A stretch of DNA of 64,000 bases. Source: Pseudoscleropodium purum. Its lineage: Eukaryota; Streptophyta; Bryopsida; Hypnales; Brachytheciaceae. The number at the start of each line of letters is the position of its first letter. The first letter of the stretch is position 1. Positions 23,985-33,477 of the stretch are shown here, in pieces. Location: NCBI GenBank assembly GCA_963969395.1, contig OZ017798.1, positions 26,466,173 to 26,530,172 of the forward strand, given 5' to 3'. A program made the position numbers and the translations under genes. The notes beneath the pieces were generated by a model, which was not told the origin of the DNA, did no database searches, and saw only the letters and a program-made list of their open reading frames with translations.

Positions 23985-24170
23985 TGCTCTTTTTTAACTT
24001 CTAATGCTACAAATTGACACTTCGGGTTTATTTGTTTTGTTAGGTCTCGACTTCTTTGCTTTGATCTTTTTAGTGGTTTATGTAGGAGCTATTGCCATTC
24101 TATTTTTATTTGTAGTTATGATGTTGAATATTAAAATAGCAGAAATTCACAATAATGTGGGAGACTTGTC
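23985..24170 (+). pseudogene. nad6: Mitochondrial nad6 fragment in nuclear DNA (NUMT)
   Basis: The plus frame reads SGLFVLLGLDFFALIFLV, then YVGAIAILFLFVVMMLNIK and IAEIHNNV. This is the conserved membrane core of NADH dehydrogenase subunit 6 of respiratory complex I. Only about 50 residues remain. Upstream codons are broken by stops (TTAACTTCTAA near 23995), and homology stops near 24165. The following 24550-24720 also has an organelle-like, more GC-balanced composition and may belong to the same transferred block. With no start, no targeting sequence and a truncated end, it cannot be functional. Confidence 0.85.
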
Positions 24171-24740
24171 ATATTTAGAATCTTTCTGTAGTGTGCTTTG
24201 TTTTTCATTATCTTGTACCTTTTTTTCATCATTTAAATATAGGTGCAATACGTGGGCAAACGAGGAGCGTGGGCTTGGAATGGAAGAAAAGGGAAAACTG
24301 CGTAGGTAGGCATAGAGAAGAAAGTGCTCTCCACAATTTTCGTTCATCATGAGGGCACGGGAAGAGATAATAAAGGAGAACAGTGAAAAACTAGAATAAA
24401 GAGCGAAGACACTGAAAAAAAAGTCTTTTTTCCATTTTTTGCGTCCTTTTCTTCTCTAAATAAAAAATTGCCAAGGGTAAAGCAGACAATAGAATCAAAT
24501 CTATATAGATTTTTTTTTACTGTGCTTTGTGACCTTTGCAAGCTTATTTTTTCTATTTATTAAAGGGACATAGACAAGAAAAGCGCCAAGGCACCCTCTA
24601 CCTTTGTGCTCCTCGTTCACGAAACGAACAGAAAAGTGCATAGCTTCAGGAAAGAAAAGCCTTAAAATAGCGCATTCCGTAGCAATTCGCTATGTATATA
24701 CTTCTCTACACGCTATGTTGATGAGTCCACAGTTGATCTT
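24171..24740. other. Probable further mitochondrial-derived DNA
   Basis: There is no open reading frame of note. The segment around 24560-24720 (for example CGAAACGAACAGAAAAGTGC) differs in texture from the AT-rich flanks and adjoins the nad6 piece, so it may be part of a rearranged mitochondrial insert. This is an inference from position and composition only. Confidence 0.35.
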
Positions 24741-25590
24741 CCGTCTCCTATTTGAATAATGAGAAAAATATAAATCATATTAATTTATCCAAAAGTGGTT
24801 GCAAGAGTATTATCCCAAATTGGAAATGAATGACATTTGTAGTTTTTATTAGTCTCAAATTGAAGTTAGAAAAGTCTAATATGTCCAACAATGGAGAATA
24901 AGAAGAAGGATTCCCAATCGGTAATTGAAAAATGTAAGTTTTGTCAATGTAGTAGTTTCATTAAGCCGAGTTGTAATGTGAAAGTTGTAAAACCAAAGTT
25001 GGTAGAAAAGACTATGTTGGTTCCCAAATCGGAAGACAAAACTAGTTTGGTGGAAAGTGATTCATTCCAAATTGTACTTGTGAAGACTGGATCAAGTTGG
25101 AGAAAGATTATAACTCAATCAATAAAGACCAAAGATCCAGATGGGAAGTGAAAGATTAAAAAAAAGAAATCATAAAAGATAAATAATAAAAGAAAAAAAG
25201 ATTTAAAGAATAAACTTAAAGAACCAATTTGGGAGATTTTCTTAACTCTTGTGGCCTTTAAGAGTGGAGAGATTTAATTTGGCAATTAGACTTTTTGCAT
25301 GAGTAAAACATGTGTATATGTGGTTAAGGAACAATATTTTTTATACTTTCTATAATTGCAATGGCCTAATAGGAATTAAAAGTAGAAGTAACCTTATTAA
25401 ATAGACCTCCCTAGGAACAAACTTTAACTATTAGCTTGGGTATAATTTTTAATTACCATTTAAGTTTATCTACAGCGATGCATAGCAGATGCTATTTTGG
25501 AAGAGCTAATTAGTTGCAGTATTATTCCAGGGGGGAGTCCATTGCGTACGGCATTCTGAGTTCGTGCACCTATTAAATCTTCCTCTGTAT
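24741..25590. other. AT-rich intergenic, no gene assigned
   Basis: A plus-strand frame at 24891-25151 (86 codons, with CKFCQCSSFIKPSC) is open, but its composition is not convincing and it has no recognised domain. Confidence 0.35.
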
Positions 25591-25593
25591 CTC

Positions 25594-26268
25594 AAGATGT
25601 TGTAAGTGGAATACATTGACCTTCTTCTTGAGTGACTAACTCATTGTTAGTATGGATATTGTAGTCTAATATTTGCATAGGATCATTGTGGTCTAGGTTG
25701 ATGCTAGCTTCCTTTCTATGAGCAGTATCTTCATTGTCACTCAGGAAGAAATTTGAATTAGATGGTGATAGACAATCATGCATGTGTGGTAGTTGAATTT
25801 GTGTCCATAAACCATAGTACTCGTGAATGGCATGGAAAAATTGCAGTGAGAATGTTCAGGGTAGCCCTTCTCCTCTATGTTCCACAACTATGAAATCCTA
25901 TAAATTAGAATTATTCCTGCTAATTCAGTTCAAGTAATTTGCCAAGCACTTGTAGTCGGGGAGCAATTGGTTCCATTTTGCTTTGCAAGCCACTCCATCA
26001 TGCAAGCATGGTAATGCCTTGGATAGCATGACAAACTAAGAAATTCTTTTCTACTTAATGGCATCAGAAATCATCAAGTTCCTTTGATCAGTTTTTTCCA
26101 ACTCCCGCTCAAGTTGCAAACACTTAGCTTAGATGAGTGCCTAGATCTCTTGATGTTGATAGTTTGGGAGTCTATCCTTTCGAGGACACTTGGCTTGGCT
26201 ACATCTTGTAATGTCATTTGATAAATGAATGGCAGTTCTTTGTTGTAATGTATTGCTTGGCGCTCCAC
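25594..26268 (-). pseudogene. Trihelix/Myb-SANT-like DNA-binding protein remnant
   Basis: On the minus strand, from about 26268 downward, the readable segments are KELPFIYQMTLQDVAK, then ACKAKWNQLLPDYKCLANYL, VEHREEGLP, FSLQFFHAIHEYYGLW and a tail ending near 25594. The pattern KWNxLLPDYK...REEGLPxxF...FxxxIHEYYG resembles trihelix or Myb/SANT-like DNA-binding regions. At least three in-frame stops break the central part. Such proteins bind DNA in the nucleus as regulators, or accompany mobile elements in plants. The family assignment is from pattern only. Confidence 0.45.
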
Positions 26269-26712
26269 TTCCTCTTGAAGTTGATGTCGATGGACCTACA
26301 CACAAAATGCCTTAGCTAAGCAATCAATGACTATTTTCGATCAACTTTCAGAACCCTGAGAAAGTAGAATTCAATATCAGAAGTGGGCTAATCATTTTGA
26401 GCAGTGACTTCAGACTAGGAGATTGTCAAAAACTTTGTCAATGAAATAAAAAGACAGAAAAATTTGCAAAGAAATGGAGTTTGGAAACGAAGCTAAAAGT
26501 ATTGGTAGTGCCATTATGCTATTATTTTGCATGTATGTGTATAGTAGGTTTTGCATTCATATGTATGCATTATAAAAAGGTAATTGGACCACTCCTTCAT
26601 CTACATTCAACTTGACTTATATAAGAAGGAATATAGAATTTGATAGAATAAGTGTTTGGCTAGAAAAGTCATACCAGAGTCTACCGAATCAAGTGGCCAA
26701 GTAGTAGGCCCC

Positions 26713-27804
26713 CCTCGTCACTAAGGGCGGGACGGTGGAGGGAGAAGGCACCCCCTGCCCATTGCCCGCCCTCCAGCCCTCGGGCACCGTCCCGCCCTTA
26801 GGGACGAGGTCGGCCCACCACCCCGTCCATCCGATCCCCATCCTCCCGTCTCTTCCACTCTACCGTCTCCAACCTCTTCCCTCTCCAGCTCTTCTCCATC
26901 TCCTCTCCGTCTCCTCTCCGTCTCCTCTCCGTCTCCTGCCCGCAGCTCTAGAGCCGTCACCGCGTCACACTGAAGATTGAAAAAACTGAAAAAATTGCGC
27001 TCAAATATTGATGGAGATTTAGACAAAATTCTCCAATACTGATGAATATTTCTATAGATTATTCTGACAATGGTTTATTCTATTCAATCAATCCATAAGG
27101 AAGTGGGGAAGTGATGATTTCACCAAACAAACGAAGCAGTGAGGCATTTCCAACTATAAAGATGGTCACTTTTTTAATAAAACTGAATTTGAAGCAATAA
27201 AAAATGAGGATTCTATTGCAAATAAAACTCTGAACTTCCTAGTTTGGAGTCTAAGCTTATGTTAGGAGAGCTAGAGAGATGTACTGTAATAAGTTACTTT
27301 CAATGGAATTTTTACAGGTAAGTATTATAGTCCTGAAATAGAATTGTTGTATCTAGTTGTTGAACAATAATAGATCAGTTTGCACACCTGAATGGAGTTT
27401 CCTTGGCCTGTGAGAATTTTGTGAGTTTGGAGGAGTTTGTGAGCTGGAAGGAGTATGTGGGCTGAAAAATGATGTGCATGAAAAATCTGCGCTTAAAAAA
27501 CTCCAAAGCATCAAGAAAATGCACTCAAACGCAACAAAGCTCCAATCAAGAGTCACAACTCCGAGTGCGCCGCGGCAATGGATCTAGAGCTACGGGCGGG
27601 AAATGGAGAGGAGATGAAGAGGAGACGGAGAAGAGCTGGAGAGGAAAGAGGCTGGAGACGGTAGAATGGGAGAGACGGGAGGACGGGGATGGGATGGATA
27701 GGGTGGTGGGCTGACCTCGTCATTAAGGACAGGACGGTGCCCGAGGGCTGGAGGGCGGGCAGGGGGTGCCTTCTCCCCCTACCGTCCCGCCCTTAGTGAC
27801 GAGG
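26713..27804. mobile_element. Non-autonomous Mutator-like element (long inverted repeats)
   Basis: The element starts CCTCGTCACTAAGGGCGGGA and ends with its reverse complement. The inverted arms extend about 245 bp (26713-26960 and about 27560-27804) with roughly 85% match. An exact 9-bp direct repeat GTAGGCCCC flanks it (26704-26712 and 27805-27813). Long terminal inverted repeats plus a 9-bp duplication are diagnostic of MULEs. The 600-bp interior has no transposase. The arms contain tandem TCTCCTCTCCG runs, and each arm itself begins with a hairpin (26713-26736 pairs with 26788-26812). Confidence 0.92.
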
Positions 27805-27995
27805 GTAGGCCCCCAACGCTATTCCGACGAGCAATTTCCAATGGAAGTCATTGATGCAATAACCCACCCTACGACAACAATCAACATCTTTAGTATTAGG
27901 GGAAAAATAAGAAAACTTTGGTGGACTTGTTGACTTTGTTTGGTGATGTGTCAATGCATTATTCATTTCTTTTAATAGTGTTCAAGTACATAAAG

Positions 27996-28251
27996 TGTTG
28001 AAGAACATGTACATATTAGTGTAGATTATGTACATTCAACCCTAGGAGTAGTATTAGCCTCTTAGTTAGGCTTAGAGTCTAATGGATATTGCTTGTAGTC
28101 AAAGGTAGCCCATGGTGTTTAGTTATCCCACATGGTTTGTGGATAACTAGGGAAAGGCTTTTCCCTTTTATGTTCAGCCCATGCATAGGCCTTGATATCA
28201 TCCTACCATCTAAGTAAAGCCTTTCATCCTTCTCATATTGTAATCTCAATA
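27996..28251 (+). repeat. 5' LTR of the copia element
   Basis: It begins TGTTGAAGAA and ends CTCAATA, not the usual CA. The end is set by the 5-bp duplication TAAAG; a 6-bp duplication ATAAAG with the LTR one base shorter is equally possible. Confidence 0.92.
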
Positions 28252-28266
28252 GGTTATGGGCCCACG
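28252..28266 (+). other. Primer-binding site matching mid-tRNA initiator Met
   Basis: GGTTATGGGCCCA directly follows the LTR. Its complement, TGGGCCCATAACC, is the anticodon-stem region of eukaryotic initiator tRNA-Met, not the 3' acceptor end. Drosophila copia is known to prime from a cut half of this tRNA with a similar site. Confidence 0.8.
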
Positions 28267-29146
28267 CACTTGAAGTTGCGTTTGAGGGAGGAATTCAAAG
28301 CATTTGGAGGAGGTCTTGGAGCTTGGAGGAGTAATCAGCCCTTTGTCACTTGTCACCTACAAACCATATGGTGTGAGTCATTTTTCAAAAACAAAAACTT
28401 TGAAGTGCATTTTTTTTTAAAAAGGAGGAAATGTTTTTTTGAGCTTTTGTTGGCTGGTTTGTGAGGTTTGGAGTACATTTTGGGTGGGACATTGCTTATG
28501 GTAGTAATCAGACCTAGAGTGGGCTGGTTGCATGCTCCTAGTTTGAGTTTGTGCTTAGAAAAGTACATTGGGAGCCCATTGTGGCTGATTTTGCACTTAG
28601 GTGCATTGTGGATAGTAATGGTGCCAATTGCCATCTATTGAGAGTCTTTGTGAGCCTTGGAAGCATATTTGAGTTGCTTGAGGTTTTTGCCATGCATGGA
28701 GGGCTGATTAGTGCCCTTATGAGTGTGTGAGGCAATTCATGGACTTTGTGAACCCAAGAGGGCTGATTTGTGGCCATGTGAGCCATTGAGGGCCAATTAG
28801 GGTGTTTGGGTGGATTGGTGATCCATTGAGGGCTGATTGGAAGGCTTGAGTGCCTTGGAGTGTGGAGTACCCTATTTGTGAGGAGCATTGTGAGTTGGCT
28901 TGCTGAATTGAAGTAGCACTAGCCCATCATGTCCATGTGGTGGATTTGAGCTCCATTAGGGTCTGAATTCGTGTTGAGAGGAGGTGAGGCACTTGTGAGG
29001 AGTGTTTTGTCCTTCCTAAGGTTGTGAGGATCTTGGAAGGGCTGATTGTTGGCATTTCAGCCCAATTGGCTTCCAAGGGAGTGTTTGGAGTCTGAATTGA
29101 CTTGGAGACACTTAGGGTGCTGCCAACAAGTGGGAGGTGCTTCATC
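28267..29146 (+). other. Long untranslated leader of copia element
   Basis: About 880 bp lie between the primer site and the first credible gag ATG. The leader is rich in G, T and the word GGCTGATT. It has no long sense frame; minus-strand frames here have no recognisable product. Confidence 0.7.
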
Positions 29147-32100
29147 ATGTCATCAAGTGGAGGAGAGGGCGTGCGCATCATTGACAAGTTCAATGGGGAG
29201 AACTTTGGCATGTGGAAGTTCAAGATGGAGATGATCCTTGCGGAGAAGGACTTGTGGGACGTGGTGGATGGGAGTGAGGAGCCTCCAAGTGAAGATGCGG
29301 ATCCAAAGACCAAGAAGGGGTTTGAGAGGAAGGAGAAGAAGGCCTTTGCTCTCATTGCCATCAACCTTGCGGACCGGCAAATTGCACACATCCGCCATTG
29401 CAAGGGACCAGCCCAAGCATGGACCACCCTTTGCAACATCCATGAGACCAAGAGCCTCTCCAACCTCCTATTTCTTCGCCGAAAGTTCTTCACTAGCAAG
29501 ATGGAAGAGGAGGACGATTTGTTGGATCACGTCAACAAGGTCAAGGCTCTTGCGGATGAGTTGGCTTGTTTGGATGCGCCCGTGACGGAGGGAGATGTGG
29601 TGATGACCTTGTTGGCAAGCTTGCCATCATCTTATGAGTTCCTCATCACCGCATTGGAGACAAGGCCCACCAAGGAGCTGACCTTGGAGTTTGTGACGGC
29701 TCGCTTGATGCATGAGGTGACCAAGCACAAGGAGAATGAGCCCCAAGGGGAGGGATCAGCCCTAGTCTCAAGACATGGCAAGGGAGGCAACACCAAGGCT
29801 TTCAAGGAAACAAGGACATGCTTCAAGTGTGGCAAACCAGGCCACATTGCTAGGCATTGCAAGATCAGCCAAGACAAAGGCAAGGAGAGTGCACACCAAG
29901 CTTCCAAAGAGGAGGAAGAGGAGGATTTCGCCTTTGCAGCCAATGGAAGAGGGGAGAAGGCCAACATGTTTACTTGGATTGTGGACTCGGGAGCCACTCA
30001 ACATATGACCAGCCATCGTGATGCCTTCCACACGTATCAGCCCATTTCGGGGAAGAAGATTTATTTGGGAGACAATGGCATGGTGGAGGCCCTTGGCAAG
30101 GGGGAGATCCTTGTGGAGGTGATGGTGAAGGGTCAGCCCAAGAGGATCCAAATCCATGAGGTCCTTCATGTCCCCAAGTTGCATGCCAACTTGCTTTCGG
30201 TAAGCAAATTGTCTTTGGGAGGTTTGAAAGTGCATTTCAACATGGTGGGGTGTGTTGTGAGGGCACCAAGTGGAGTCTTGATTGCATCAGCCCCTCGTGA
30301 GGGCAACTTGTACCTCCTCCATTTCACCAAGGTGAATGGCACTTCCTTGGCGTGTGTGGCCCAAGGATCAGCCCATGAAGACCTTGTGGAGCTTTGGCAT
30401 AGGAGGCTTGGGCACTTGAATGTGAAGAGCATGAAGAGCCTCCAACACATTGTGAAGGGGCTAAACCTCTCTTCTTGCAAGCATGATTGGAGTTCTATGG
30501 TGTGCAAGGGGTGCATTGAAGGCAAGCAAGCAAGGCAGCCCTTCCCCAAGGATGGGGCCACAAGGGCGAGCAAGCTATTGGAGCTTGTGCATTCCGATGT
30601 GTGCGGGCCAATGAAGACCACATCCATTGGAGGAGCAAGGTATTTCGTGACCTTCATTGATGATTTCTCTCGTAAGGTTTGGGTGTACATGCTGAAGTGC
30701 AAGAGTGAGGTGTTTGGGCGTTTTGAGACTTGGAAGGCCCTTGTGGAGGCCCAATCCGAGTGCAAGGTGAAGGTGCTGCGATCGGATAATGGAGGGGAGT
30801 ATGTGTCCAAGGCCTTTGAGGGGTACTTGAAGGCTCATGGCATTGAGCACCACACTTCAGCCCCTTACACTCCTCAACAAAACGGCGTAGCGGAGCGTGC
30901 CAATCGCACCATTGTGGAGATGGCAAGGGCCATGATTCATGGCCAAGGGTTGAAGTATGAGCTTTGGGAGGAGGCCGTGTCCAATGCGGTTTATACAAGG
31001 AATCGGTGCCCTACGCAAGCCTTGACAAGCAAGACACCCCAAGAAGCTTGGAGTGGGATCAGACCTCATGTGTCTCACATGCGCATCTTCGGGTGCATTG
31101 CCTATGCATTGGTTCCAAGTGCCAAGAGGACCAAGTTGGATGCCAAGGGCATCAAGTGTCTTTTCCTTGGTTATTGTGAGGAAACCAAGGCTTATAGGCT
31201 GATGTGTGTGGAGAGCAAGGCCATCATCAAGAGTCGAGATGTGACCTTCTTGGAGGATGGAGGTGCTGATCCTAAGCTCTTGGAGATGAGCCCAAGTGGG
31301 AGTAGTGGAGGACCAGCCGAAAAGGTGGGCACAACTCCAAGAGTGCACATGGAAGATGAAGGAGATGAAGATGAAGAAGATGAAGAGTTGGTGGAGCCCA
31401 AGAAGAAGGCGGCCACACCCCAAGGGAAGAGGCCATCAGCCCCTTCTCCAAGATCTTTACCAAGGGGGCAAGAGCGTGATCAGCCCTTGGAAGAGCAAGA
31501 TCAGCCTTTGGAGGAGCAAGACCAGCCCTTGGAGGAGCCACGTTATCCAACAAGGACCCGCAAGCCACTTGGAGATTGGTGGCTGAATCACATTCTTCCC
31601 CCACAAAATGAAGAACAAGCCAATGTGGCTTTCCTTGGAGATCCCTCCACACTAGGAGAGGTGTTGCGTTGTGAGGATGCAAGCAAGTGGGAGTTGGCCA
31701 TGCAAGAGGAGTACAAGGCCCTCATTACCAAGGGGACATGGGAGCTTGCACCCCTTCCTTCCAAGAGATCAAGTGTGGGTTGTAAGTGGGTTTTCTCCAC
31801 CAAAAGGGATGCTTTGGGTCATGTTGTGAGGTACAAGGCAAGGCTGGTTGCTAGGGGGTTCTCCCAAGTGGAGGGTGTGGATTTTAATGAGACTTTTGCT
31901 CCCGTTGCCAAGTTTAGCACCATCCGGTGTGTTGTGAGTCTTGGGGCAGCCATGGACTTGGAGATGCACCAAATGGATGTGAAGACGGCTTTTCTCAACC
32001 CCAAGCTCAAGGAGGTCATCTACATGGATCAGCCCCAAGGTTTTGTGCAAGAAGGCAAGGAGCACCTCAAGTGCAAGTTGAGGAAAGCCCTTCCCGGGTT

Positions 32101-33286
32101 GAAGCAATCGGGGAGGGCCTGGTACCAAGATATTGATGCCATGTTTGTGAGGAAGGGCTTCCTAAGAAGCCATGCTGATCACTCTTTGTACACCATGCAA
32201 AGTGGTGAGTTTTTGGTGATTGTGATCTTATATGTGGATGATCTGATCCTCCTTGCAAGTAGCATGACCAAGATGCTTGAGGTGAAGGCTATGCTCAAGG
32301 AGGAGTATGAGATGACGGATCTTGGAGAGCTAAGCTATTGCCTTGGAGTGGAGTTCAAGAGGGATAGGGCTGTCCGCACCATCACCATGAGCCAACGCAA
32401 GTACCTTGAAGAAATCCTCAAGCACTTCAACATGGAGGAGTGCAAAGCCATAGGTACACCCCTTGACACTCATGTGAAGTTGCCCAAGCTCATGGATGCT
32501 GAATTTGGAGAGGTGAGGGCTGAAATGCAAGGTGTGCCTTACAAAGCAGCGGTTGGGTGCTTGATGTATGCCATGGTAGCCACAAGGCCTGATTTGGCCT
32601 TTCCGGTGAGTGTTGTGAGTCAACACATGTCCAAGTATGGCCCAATGCATTGGGCAACGGTGAAGAGGGTGATGAGGTACCTTCAAGGCACACTTGGCAT
32701 GGAGTTGCAACTTGGAGGTGCCCATGTGACTTTGCATGGGTATTGTGATGCGGATTGGGCAGGTGATGAGGGGGATAGGAGATCCACCACCGGCTACGTG
32801 TTTATGCTTGGATTGGGTGCCATTACTTGGAATTCCAAGAGGCAGCCCACCATAGCTCTCTCTACAACGGAGGCTGAATACATGGCCATGAGCCAATGCA
32901 CCAAGGAGGCCATTTGGTTGAGGCAACTCTTGGCTGATGTTGGTCTTGTCCAAGAGGGGAGCACACCCATTTGGTGTGACAACCAAGGGGCCATTGCTTT
33001 GGCCAAAAATCCCACCCACCACTCTCGTACGAAGCACATTGATGTGCAACACCATTTCATTCGTGAACGAGTGGAGGCTGAGGTGATTGAGCTCAAGTAT
33101 GTGCCTACCCAAGCTATGGTTGCTGATGTGCTGACCAAGGCCCTTGGGAAGCTACAACACCACAACTTGATAGGGAAGATGGGCCTTGGAGCCTTTGACC
33201 ACTCTCAAAGTGGGAGTGTTGAAGAACATATACATATTAGTGTAGATTATGTACATTCAGCCCTAGGAGTAGTATTAGCCTCTTAG
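29147..33286 (+). CDS. Copia gag-pol polyprotein (1379 aa, uninterrupted)
   Basis: ATG at 29147 (MSSSGGEGVRIIDKFNGENF) is chosen because the frame upstream to 29102 has only a TTG. Gag comes first, with CFKCGKPGHIARHC, a CCHC zinc knuckle, at residues 225-238. The protease active site DSG is at 280-282. The integrase zinc-type His/Cys region and catalytic core follow, with SDNGGEY (Asp 547) and YTPQQNGVAERANRT. A variable acidic linker contains three tandem copies of DQPLEEQ. Reverse transcriptase has YVDD at 1029-1032, and RNase H starts near YCDADW (about 1199) with DNQGAIALAKNP further on. The single-frame gag-pol without a shift is normal for copia. Products act in cytoplasmic particles to copy the RNA and insert DNA in the nucleus. 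No stop or shift was seen. Confidence 0.95.
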   Translation: MSSSGGEGVRIIDKFNGENFGMWKFKMEMILAEKDLWDVVDGSEEPPSEDADPKTKKGFERKEKKAFALIAINLADRQIAHIRHCKGPAQAWTTLCNIHETKSLSNLLFLRRKFFTSKMEEEDDLLDHVNKVKALADELACLDAPVTEGDVVMTLLASLPSSYEFLITALETRPTKELTLEFVTARLMHEVTKHKENEPQGEGSALVSRHGKGGNTKAFKETRTCFKCGKPGHIARHCKISQDKGKESAHQASKEEEEEDFAFAANGRGEKANMFTWIVDSGATQHMTSHRDAFHTYQPISGKKIYLGDNGMVEALGKGEILVEVMVKGQPKRIQIHEVLHVPKLHANLLSVSKLSLGGLKVHFNMVGCVVRAPSGVLIASAPREGNLYLLHFTKVNGTSLACVAQGSAHEDLVELWHRRLGHLNVKSMKSLQHIVKGLNLSSCKHDWSSMVCKGCIEGKQARQPFPKDGATRASKLLELVHSDVCGPMKTTSIGGARYFVTFIDDFSRKVWVYMLKCKSEVFGRFETWKALVEAQSECKVKVLRSDNGGEYVSKAFEGYLKAHGIEHHTSAPYTPQQNGVAERANRTIVEMARAMIHGQGLKYELWEEAVSNAVYTRNRCPTQALTSKTPQEAWSGIRPHVSHMRIFGCIAYALVPSAKRTKLDAKGIKCLFLGYCEETKAYRLMCVESKAIIKSRDVTFLEDGGADPKLLEMSPSGSSGGPAEKVGTTPRVHMEDEGDEDEEDEELVEPKKKAATPQGKRPSAPSPRSLPRGQERDQPLEEQDQPLEEQDQPLEEPRYPTRTRKPLGDWWLNHILPPQNEEQANVAFLGDPSTLGEVLRCEDASKWELAMQEEYKALITKGTWELAPLPSKRSSVGCKWVFSTKRDALGHVVRYKARLVARGFSQVEGVDFNETFAPVAKFSTIRCVVSLGAAMDLEMHQMDVKTAFLNPKLKEVIYMDQPQGFVQEGKEHLKCKLRKALPGLKQSGRAWYQDIDAMFVRKGFLRSHADHSLYTMQSGEFLVIVILYVDDLILLASSMTKMLEVKAMLKEEYEMTDLGELSYCLGVEFKRDRAVRTITMSQRKYLEEILKHFNMEECKAIGTPLDTHVKLPKLMDAEFGEVRAEMQGVPYKAAVGCLMYAMVATRPDLAFPVSVVSQHMSKYGPMHWATVKRVMRYLQGTLGMELQLGGAHVTLHGYCDADWAGDEGDRRSTTGYVFMLGLGAITWNSKRQPTIALSTTEAEYMAMSQCTKEAIWLRQLLADVGLVQEGSTPIWCDNQGAIALAKNPTHHSRTKHIDVQHHFIRERVEAEVIELKYVPTQAMVADVLTKALGKLQHHNLIGKMGLGAFDHSQSGSVEEHIHISVDYVHSALGVVLAS
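33207..33216 (+). other. Polypurine tract
   Basis: AAAGTGGGAG ends exactly at the 3' LTR boundary, the expected site for plus-strand DNA priming. Confidence 0.75.
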
Positions 33287-33472
33287 TTAGGCTTAGAGTC
33301 TAATGGGTATTGCTTGTAGTCAAAGGCAGCCCATGGTGTTTAGTTATCCCACATGGTTTGTGGATAACTAGGGAAAGGCTTTTCCCTTTTATGTTCAGCC
33401 CATGCATGGGCCTTGATATCATCCTACCATCTAAGTAAAGCCTTTCATCCTTCTCATATTGTAATCTCAATA
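33217..33472 (+). repeat. 3' LTR of the copia element
   Basis: It is the same length as the 5' LTR with five transition differences. The gag-pol stop codon (33284-33286) lies inside it, so the last 23 codons are LTR-encoded. Confidence 0.92.
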
Positions 33473-33477
33473 TAAAG

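Larger units (their letters stand above)
27996..33472 (+). mobile_element. Ty1/copia LTR retrotransposon, apparently complete
   Basis: Two 256-bp LTRs (27996-28251 and 33217-33472) flank a 5-bp target duplication-bounded element (TAAAG at 27991-27995 and 33473-33477). It has a primer site, a long leader, one open gag-pol frame and a polypurine tract. The LTRs differ at five positions, all transitions (about 2%), so insertion is recent. The order protease, integrase, reverse transcriptase, RNase H places it in copia. Every part needed for an autonomous element is present. Confidence 0.96.

Noticed and set aside
29153..33165. Many minus-strand open frames opposite the copia gene
   Set aside because: They are antisense shadows of the gag-pol frame.
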